The notes beneath the pieces were generated by a model. The model had not been told where the DNA came from. It searched no databases and saw nothing but the letters and a program-made list of their open reading frames with translations. From Amphibalanus amphitrite (taxonomy: Eukaryota > Arthropoda > Thecostraca > Balanomorpha > Balanidae), in the NCBI RefSeq assembly GCF_019059575.1, contig NW_024882976.1, positions 91,217-155,216 on the forward strand: a stretch of DNA of 64,000 nucleotides, given 5' to 3'. A program made the position numbers and the translations under genes. Below are positions 56,822-64,000 of the stretch, piece after piece. Each line of letters starts with the position of its first letter. Positions within the stretch are counted from its first letter, which is position 1.

Positions 56822-59651
56822 ATGATGGAAAATCTTAAAGTTGCTTCCTGTAATTGTAGGGGACTTCCAAAAGATAGCAGGTCCCTTTCCTTAAGGCCTG
56901 ACTTGATTTCTCTTTTGAATCAAAATGATATTATTTGTTTACAAGAAACATGGTACTATCATCAGGAACTTGCCAATCTAAATTCGCTTGATTCACGTTT
57001 CATTGGAATTGGGGTTTCTGGTGTGGACTTAAGTCAAGGCTTCATTACTGGTCATGCTCCAGGAGGTGTGGCCATCCTTTATAGAAAGTCAATATCAACA
57101 GTTGTGAAACCTTTGCTAACTGAGCTAGATTGGTGTGTAGGTGTTAATGTAAAAAATGATGGGAAAAGCTTCACTCTTATAACAATTTATTTACCCTATC
57201 AATGTCCAGAGAATGAGAATGAATACCAGATAAACTAGGCCAGCTCACTTTGACATTAAATGGCATTGAAACAAGCTCTTTTTTAATTATAGGTGATTGG
57301 AATGCTAATCTAGGGTTGCATGGACAGAATATGTTTGCAAAACATATGCTAGAGTTTTGCAAAGATCACACTCTGAACATTTCAAGCTTTACCATGCTGC
57401 CACCAGATAGCTTTTCTTTTGTAAGTGATAGCTGGGGTTCAAAATCCTGGTTGGATCATGCAGTCTCAAGTGCGGACCTGCATAGAGTAATAACTGAGAT
57501 GCATATAGATTATGGCATATCCCAAGAGGACCACATGCCTTTGTGCCTCACTCTTTCAGTGGATCAGCCCCAGAGGTCACTGATGATGATCATTTTCATG
57601 CAGTTGTCAATTGGGACAACTTCAGCACCAGTGCCTTGCTTAAGTTCAATGAATTAACAGATGAGTACTTAAAAGATGTACCGATGCTTCCAGGTTTGAC
57701 ATGTGCTGAAGGGAATTGCAAGTTAAAGGAGCACATGAATGATATAAATGAGACATATGAGCAAATAATTGATTGCCTGCGAATAGCTAGCCATGAGATG
57801 ATGCAGAGAGATAGGAGACATTCACACCCTCAAGGTAAGCCTGGTTGGAATAGATTTGTAAAAGACAAGTATGATCATTCTAGGGAAACATTTCTGCTAT
57901 GGAAAGCATCTGGAATGCCTCGGGATGGTCCCATCTATCAGGCACACATTCAAGCTAAGCTTGAATGTAAAAGAGCGATACGCTTCATCAAAAGGTATGA
58001 AAACGAATTACGACAGGAGTCTTTGGCTTCAAAATTTGTTGATAAGGATGTTAAGAGTTTTTGGAAGGAAGTAAGCAATGTCAAAGGAGCAAAGATCCCG
58101 AGACCAAATACGATTAATGACGTATCAGGTGAAGCTAACATTGCTTCTTTATGGCAAACACATTTTAAGGATCTGCTTAACTCCGTGCCAGATAGCATGA
58201 CAGACAAAGATAACGTATGGAATACAGAAGAGGATAATGAAATAGTACCTGTTACTGTTGAGGAGGTCAGGCATGCTTTGTTCGAGCTGAAGAAGGGTAA
58301 GGCAGGTGGTCCTGATCAAATATCTCCTGAGCATCTCCTACATGCTTCACATAGGCTTGTGACATTACTATGCTTGTGTTTCAATGCTTTCCTTCTTCAT
58401 GGTTTCCTCCCAAGGTCTTTGATGACGGTGAGCATTGTTCCAATAGTAAAGAACAAAGCTGCTTCGATCACCGAAATGAATAACTATAGACCTGTGGCAA
58501 CCCCTAACATGGTGAGTAAGCTTTTCGAGGTAGTACTGCAAAAACGACTTGAGAATTATTTGTTGACACAGGACAACCAGTTTGGCTTTAAAAAGAACCT
58601 TGGTACAGACCAATGCATTTACACTTTGAAAGAGATAGTTGAAAAGTATAAGTCAATGAATAGCATTGTCCATCTGTGTTTTCTTGATGCAAGCAAGGCG
58701 TTTGACCGTGTTAATCATAAAATTCTCTTTCAGAGGCTTTCAGAGAGAGGTGTTCCTTATGTGTACCTAAGATTGCTTGCGTTCTGGTACCAAGAGCAAG
58801 AAATGGTCATTAAATGGGGATCCACTTTTTCAGGAAAGTTTAAAGTGTCCAATGGTGTCCGGCAGGGAGGTATCTTGTCACCTCCCCTTTTCAACGTGTT
58901 TATAGATGAGTTGTCTAGCAGATTAAATGAAATGGGCATAGGTTGTCTGATAGGTCGGAAATTGGTCAATCACTTGATGTATGCTGATGATGTGGTGCTT
59001 ATCTCTCCATCAAGTGCAGGGATGCAAAAACTGTTGAATGTTTGCCATGAATTTGGTATAGCAAATGATGTTGTGTATAATAGTTCAAAAAGTGTTGCAA
59101 TGTCATGTAGATCGAAAGGGATGAGGAATGTCAAAATACCTGATTTTATGTTAGGGCCCATGCCGTTAGTATGTGTTGATAAAGTTAAATATCTTGGGCA
59201 TATCATAGAGGAAGACATGACTGATGATCTAGATATTGCCAATCAGAACAGAGGTTTATTTGTCAGAGGGAATATGATCATAAGGATGTTTCACATGTGT
59301 GTAGATGTCAAACTGAAACTATTTGAGACTTACTGTTCATCGATGTACTGTGCACACCTGTGGTGGAACTATAGGAAGGCAACTATGAATCGACTCATTG
59401 TGAGCTATCACAACCTTCTTAAACGACTTATCGGGTTATCTAAATTTGAGAGTACGAGTATGACATGTGCATATTTTAGAGTGCTGAATTGTGAAAGCGT
59501 GTTCAGGAAACTTATTTATAAGTTTCTGAGAAGACTTGAAGAGAGCCCCAATAGCATCATTGAATCAATCAATTCAGGGGATCTCCGTTTCAGATCAAAA
59601 CTGAGACGTTTTTGGCTCAGTAAGCTCTATTGTCATGCTGTGCTACATTGA
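56822..59651 (+). pseudogene. LINE ORF2 (endonuclease plus reverse transcriptase), frameshifted
   Basis: ORF2 starts MMENLKVASCNCRGL. The AP-like endonuclease is split over two frames: 56822-57238, then 57250-57570, which has GDWNANLG, SWLDHAVSS and a final ED-H. The rest (57570-59651) is a third frame. Reverse-transcriptase motifs are FLDASKAFDRVNH (58681), NGVRQGGILSP (58849) and the catalytic YADD (58979). The active-site residues are kept, so the frameshifts look recent. No RNase H domain is seen. Confidence 0.9.
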
Positions 59652-59785
59652 ATGTGCATCGACTGGGAGTGTGCCTTAACCGATGTTTGTTGTTGTTCAT
59701 CCATCATCCATCTGGTACATCCATCATCAACTCATAGCAATGGACTGTTAGTCTGAAATACAAATCTATCTATCTATCATCTATC

Positions 59786-60027
59786 TAACCATACAACCAC
59801 TGCGCTAAGTTACAAAAAATGTTTCATATTTTGCCTCCCAAAACAAACGTAATTGCTGCCAGGCCGTTTCGGTGACACATTTCACGGTGACGTTCACGTT
59901 CACGGTGACGTTTAGGTAACCGACACCGCCTCCTGCGTGTCGCTGCGATACTTTAGTTTCAGAGATTACGCCTAAACACAGGGTCCGGTAAAAGTTTTGT
60001 CCTCTACCTATCACAACACTTTTCGGT
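59786..60027. other. Unassigned interval
   Basis: Contains a short CACGGTGACGTTCACG direct repeat. Nothing else. Confidence 0.4.
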
Positions 60028-60925
60028 TCCCAATCGTTGATAACCATATGGAATTACAGTTTTGGTTGCACCCCAGCATTGCACGGTCTTTGACCGCGGG
60101 ACATGATGTCACAAACGGACCTCGGGCCATTGGTCACCGAGCTACGGTCGGTTTCGCACAGATTGTTCACCCGAACCGCCGCGTCGAAAAATGAAGGTTT
60201 GAAGTGTTTTTCTCGATGAGCTGAACCAGACAGTCGACATGCTCCAGGCCAAAATGACACAGCGTGCCATTGCTGATCAGTTGAGACATCTATCTGCACA
60301 GTCTGCAGTTCGTGGAATAAGAATACAGCTGCTGGCAGCGTTGCTGATCGTTACAGTTTGGGCATACGGCCATCATTTCGCCCGTGGCAGAAGTCACATT
60401 GAGAAAGGCGGCCGGGAAGAAGGGCTGCAGTTGGTGACAAAATTGGCAAAGTGGCTTACGCGCAACGACCATCCCCTCTCCCAAACAGGACCGTGGGACG
60501 CCATTGGATGAGCTCTCTGAAGCTCATTACCTACAAGAGCCTCCAGCGGCTCAGGTCTACGTCGACGCATGGTCGAGCATGGTCGATGACAATGACGTAG
60601 ACATGCTTTTTCATGTAGGACGACGCGCCAGGTCATCGCTCTGCCAAGGCCCAGTGGTGGTGCGAATCGAACCTGCCGGAGTTCTGAAGGAAGGAAGTGT
60701 TAGCCGGCTACAACCCAGACCAAATCCTGATTGAGAGATTTTGGGCTATCGTCCAGCAGGGCCCGGACAAACGGAAGCCGGCGGCCATCCTCGGCGTCCT
60801 GCCGTTACAGCTCAAACGGGCATGGTCGAAAATCAAGCCGTCTGTGCTGCACAACCTGGTTGCCAGCATGCCAAATTGTGTTCGTGTGTCGATTTCTATA
60901 CGTGGGGAATATACTGGACGCTAAA
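60028..60925 (+). mobile_element. Tc1/mariner-like element remnant, copy 1
   Basis: The first about 490 bp recur in direct orientation at 63566-64000. It contains an HTH-like phrase AKMTQRAIADQL near 60248 and transposase catalytic phrases downstream (60613-60924). I found no clear terminal inverted repeats. Confidence 0.6.
60613..60924 (+). pseudogene. Tc1-like transposase fragment with two stops
   Basis: One frame reads DDAPGHRSAKAQWW, then NPDQILIERFW, then LVASMPNCVRVSISIRGEYTGR. These match the second catalytic Asp region, the catalytic Glu region and the C-terminus of Tc1-like transposases. The Asp to Glu spacing is about 37 residues, as in the DD37E group, if no indel lies between. 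Stops at 60616 and about 60679 inactivate it. Confidence 0.7.
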
Positions 60926-61440
60926 AGGGATCGCCACCTCTTAGAGAGCAACTCAGAGAGCACATCTTTTGAAAGGATAAAACTCATGCCGGGCCTTGCA
61001 ACGCGTTAAACGCCTCCATCAATGACGTTCAGATGGATGCCCAGTAAAACTCGCCTCACACACTTCTCCAGCATGTCATTTTTCATTTATGACTGATCAA
61101 ATTGAGCATGTCAAACAGATTACAGACGTCGCAATGTCCAATGAACAATTTATAGTGTGTATTATCCCCCCCCCCATTGTAAAAGTATATGCAGCCATTG
61201 ATGGTAAAACTGGATAAGCGTCACCCTTTCCAGCCTCCTATTGGAAAATCAGCCACTAAGATGGATAAAAAAGACAAAATAACTACAACCGCATCTTTCA
61301 TGGAATCACAAATACCTCAAAATTCATTAAACACTTTTCTGACTTATTGCAGTCAGCTTGGTCAAAACTGCTAACCAAATATATGACTAAGATGTAAATA
61401 AAACGAAGAATCTCCCTGCATAGACGTTTACCCTACATCC
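60926..61440. other. Unassigned interval
   Basis: AT-rich sequence upstream of the last cuticle promoter. No feature supported. Confidence 0.4.
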
Positions 61441-61444
61441 CTCA

Positions 61445-61571
61445 GCGTCTCGTGGCTGGAGCCGGCCGCTCCCCGCCTGGCGCCGCCGCCCCCGGCAGGG
61501 TCACCATCACTGGCGGTCACCGCAGCTGGACCGTGTATAAAACACGGCTCCACACCGCACCCACCATCAGA
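61445..61571 (+). promoter_or_regulatory. Conserved promoter, gene at 61601
   Basis: GGAGCCGGCCGCTCCCCGCC, two GGTCAC words, TATAAAA (61536-61542) and initiator TCAGA (61567-61571), 33 bp from TATA. Closest to the promoters of the genes at 36973 and 28756. Confidence 0.87.
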
Positions 61572-61600
61572 CGATCACACACCGCCAAACTACCAACAAC

Positions 61601-62334
61601 ATGAAGGTGAGTAGACTCTTCAGCCCAACTTTGTCATTTCGTGATGAGGGTAAATTTGAGTTGCTGTGGTGTTCTTTCAGGTCAAACAGCTTCGAAAACA
61701 GTGTTCAGTAAGGAGCATATTAAAATCGTTTTAATGCCAAGGAGACGTAGAGCTTATAATGATGATGACGTTCTTGTTCCAGTTCTTCGTGGTTGCCGCC
61801 CTGCTGGCCGTTGCCGCCGCCGACAACGCGCCCTACACCACTCCGGCGCCCACCTACGCCCCGACCTACAAGCCCACCTACGCGCCCAGGCCCGCCTACC
61901 ACCCCCAGCCGGCCTACAAGCCCGCTCCCTACAAGCAGGAGAGCTACGACCAGCCGCCCAAGTACGACTTCAGCTACGACGTCCACGGATACGGAGACTA
62001 CGAGCCCGTCTTCAACGCCCAGGAGGCGCGTGACGGCTACGCCACCCAGGGATCTTACTCGGTTGTGCTGCCCGACGGCCGTACCCAGACGGTCACCTAC
62101 CGTGTGGATGACGCCTACTCTGGCCTGATTGCTGACGTCACCTACGAGGGCGAGGCCCGCTACGACGAGTACAAGCCCAGCTACAAGCCCGCCCCCGCCT
62201 ACAAGCCCGCCCCGGCTTACCAGCCCGCCCCGGCTTACCAGCCCGCCCCCACTTACAAGCCCGCCCCCACCTACAAGCCCGCCCCCACCTACAAGCCCGC
62301 CCCTACCTACAAGCCCACCCCCGCCTACAACTAG
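61601..62334 (+). CDS. Cuticular protein, pro-resilin-like RR family, 185 aa
   Basis: Secreted chitin-binding cuticle protein, the longest of the small members. Exon 1 is ATGAAG (61601-61606), intron 61607-61782, exon 2 61783-62334. It has a signal peptide, Tyr/Pro spacer with T-Y-A-P units, RR domain with EARDGYATQGSYSVVLPDGR and YEGEA, then a tail of nine Y-K/Q-P-A-P-type repeats ending TPAYN. Tail length is the main difference among paralogues. The intron is very similar to that of the minus-strand gene at 36973, so these two are an inverted duplicate pair despite 24 kb between them. Confidence 0.94.
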
Positions 62335-62434
62335 AGAGGAGTCAGCAACGCACTTTTCTTCAAGCTCTCAGACGAAGAAGTGCAGTGCCTTTCATGTATG
62401 CTTGAGTGTATTTATTGTGCAATGAGTGGAAGTC

Positions 62435-62440
62435 AATAAA
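62435..62440 (+). terminator. AATAAA polyadenylation signal
   Basis: About 100 bp after the stop codon, in the AGTCAATAAA phrase seen in the paralogues. Confidence 0.8.
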
Positions 62441-63002
62441 AGCAAAGCATCATCAAAAACGTTGTGTTGGATATCTGAATCTACGATACGATTACAAGAA
62501 ATACGAGTAGAGGGAGTGAATACATGCATACAACGTGCGCCAGGGCGATGGTCCAATCGTAAAGTACGGAAACAAGGGGGAGACAGCGTTTTCACGTCAC
62601 TCTGTAAATCGGATCGCGGACCACGTGACCGGGTCACCATAAGAGAGGTTCGAAAGATATCCCGCGCCCCAGTGGCGGTCTCAGCCAACTTCGCCATATT
62701 GGGGGGGGGGGGCATATGTTACCACCCACCTCTAACTCAAAAACTAAGAGGGCTAAAAAGACGCGGTAAAAAGCAGTTAATAGCTCTAAATTCATACGTT
62801 TGAAAGTATGCGAAGCATTTTTCATCTTAGAGCAATATTGGGGTCACCAGAGGTAATCTGGTGACCCCAAAATTGTCATATATTCAAAAATAAAGGTCAA
62901 AATTTGCCAAATGTCATTATATTTTTCAGAAAACATGCCATTATCTCAAGAACTGTGATAGCTAGAAAAACGCACGGAAAATCAATTGATAGCTATTGCC
63001 TA
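62441..63002. other. Unassigned interval
   Basis: Holds a G-run near 62700 and a perfect hairpin at 62838-62870. No gene. Confidence 0.4.
62838..62870. repeat. Perfect hairpin, 14-bp stem, 5-base loop
   Basis: TTGGGGTCACCAGA, loop GGTAA, then TCTGGTGACCCCAA. The stem contains GGTCA/TGACC. Confidence 0.9.
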
Positions 63003-63550
63003 TTAACCCGGCAGGCGGTGGGCCTCCCGGCCACCTTCCGCGCGGGGGGGGGGGGCTTTTTTTTTGCCCCCAACCCCCTCGTATCTCCGAAACTACTGGA
63101 CGGATCCGGAAAATTCAAACGGCGTTCGATAGCCCTGTCAAATTTCTTCTAGGGAAAGCGCTATAACACCGAGTAAAACGCATTTTGTCGAAAATCAGCG
63201 ATAGGGCGTCAGTTGTCTTGTACATATGCTGCTATTAGAGGTCACTGGTCATACCAGGTCAGGTCACAGGTCAGGTCACCAAGGGTCACCAAATGAACCC
63301 AACTTTACTAAGGTTGTGCGATGCATGTTTTATGGCAAATTTTTCATTTCCAACTCAATGGTGCTGGTTATAAGACCATCAGGTACGGTTTAGGTCACTT
63401 TCTGGTGGAGGTCAGGTCAAGGTCAGGTAAAAAAGGTCAAATTTCAAAGTTGTTAGTTTTGCATAAAATGGATATTGATTCGATGCAGCTCGTCACGGGG
63501 AGTCTAATGGTGGTCATTGTTTTGCGCTACGAGGTCTTGAATTGCATTGC
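63003..63550 (+). mobile_element. TTAA-type element related to B copy 3, truncated
   Basis: TTAA (63003-63006) plus CCCGGCAGGCGGTGGGCC. The interior GGTCA tract and the CGATGCAGCTCGTCACGGGG phrase match 22020-22320. Similarity stops where the Tc1-like repeat begins at about 63566. Confidence 0.6.
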
Positions 63551-63565
63551 ATTGCATATAATTGC

Positions 63566-64000
63566 AATCGTTGATAACCATATGGAATGACGGTTTTGGT
63601 TGCACCCCAGCATCGCACGATCTTTGAGACCGCGGGACATGATGTCACAAACGGACCTCGGGCCATTGGTCACCGAGCTACGGTCGGTTTCGCACAGATT
63701 GTTCACCCGAACCGCCGCGTCGAAAAATGAAGGTTTGAAGTGTTTTTCTCGATGAGCTGAACCAGACAGTCGACATGCTCCGGGCAAAAATGACACAGCG
63801 CATGCCATTGCTGATCAGTTGGGACATCTATCTGCACAGTCTGGAGTTCGTGGAATAATAATACAGCTGCTGGCAGCGTTGCTAATCGTTACAGTTTGGG
63901 CATACGGCCATCATTTCGCCCGTGGCAGAAGTCACATTGAGAAAGGCGGCTGGGAAGAAGGGCCAGTTGGTGACAAAATTGGCAAAGCAGCTAACGCGCA
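63566..64000 (+). mobile_element. Tc1/mariner-like element remnant, copy 2 (runs off the window)
   Basis: Direct repeat of 60028-60520 with scattered substitutions and small indels, starting at the same CAATCGTTGATAACCATATG. The small indels differ between copies and break frames, so the duplicated part is not under coding constraint. Confidence 0.8.

Larger units (their letters stand above)
55926..59785 (+). mobile_element. Non-LTR retrotransposon (LINE), nearly full length but broken
   Basis: ORF1 (RNA-binding type) is followed by ORF2 with endonuclease and reverse transcriptase, then a short 3' UTR ending in an (ATCT)n tract at about 59763-59785. ORF2 is interrupted by at least two frameshifts, so the copy is inactive. 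The domain order and the reverse-transcriptase phrases fit a CR1/Rex-like or related clade; I cannot fix the clade. Confidence 0.92.

Noticed and set aside
60028-64000. Pair of LTRs flanking the last cuticle gene
   Set aside because: The repeated sequence carries transposase-like phrases, lacks TG...CA ends, and no gag-pol lies between.

Overview
The window is animal nuclear DNA, almost certainly arthropod. It carries a cluster of cuticular-protein genes with the Rebers-Riddiford chitin-binding domain. All complete members share one design: a first coding exon of only two codons, one short intron, a GC-rich second exon, a TATA box and a TCAGT/TCAGA initiator. The pro-resilin-like Tyr/Pro-rich proteins and the dense DNA-transposon content would suit a crustacean. 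A barnacle is my guess, but the sequence does not prove it.

Gene layout: a 3' gene end (1-55, +), then complete genes at 5690-6391 (+), 12452-14571 (+, a giant member of about 640 aa), 20187-20859 (+), 25342-26034 (-), 28756-29459 (-), 36973-37674 (-) and 61601-62334 (+). Apart from the giant one they encode near-identical proteins of 141-185 aa: signal peptide, Tyr/Pro-rich spacer, RR domain and a (Y-K-P-A-P)n tail. Five share an almost identical proximal promoter. The three minus-strand genes sit on three paralogous segments of several kb, with related 3' and 5' flanks. The exons look homogenised, while the introns split the small genes into two groups (20.2/26.0/29.4 kb and 37.6/61.6 kb).

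The rest is mostly mobile DNA. I could define many elements to the base from terminal inverted repeats plus target-site duplications. They include hAT-type elements with 8-bp duplications (868-1134, 2657-4298, 23162-24915, 41464-43768, 46276-48109) and several families bounded by TTAA or TTAG (1320-2348, 8321-10034 with 8829-10015 nested in it, 17566-18055, 21708-22869, 29889-31043, 31040-31944, 49777-50475, 51765-52847, 55203-55676). There is a 3.4-kb element with arms of about 1 kb (15760-19203), a 3.6-kb element with arms of about 600 bp (32976-36581) that holds two further nested elements, a broken LINE (55926-59785), and mariner- and Tc1-like transposase remnants. The three paralogous cuticle segments supply natural empty sites that confirm several insertions. 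Apart from the LINE, no intact or near-intact transposase or polymerase gene is visible.

Recurring themes worth testing: TTAA-type elements saturated with TGACC/GGTCA repeats (nuclear-receptor half-sites) scattered among moulting-related genes; a short open reading frame kept in five diverged element copies; a hAT-like element with 42-bp minisatellites beside both ends; and a possible gene-conversion tract in the giant cuticle gene. I found no CRISPR, no rRNA and no intact tRNA gene.
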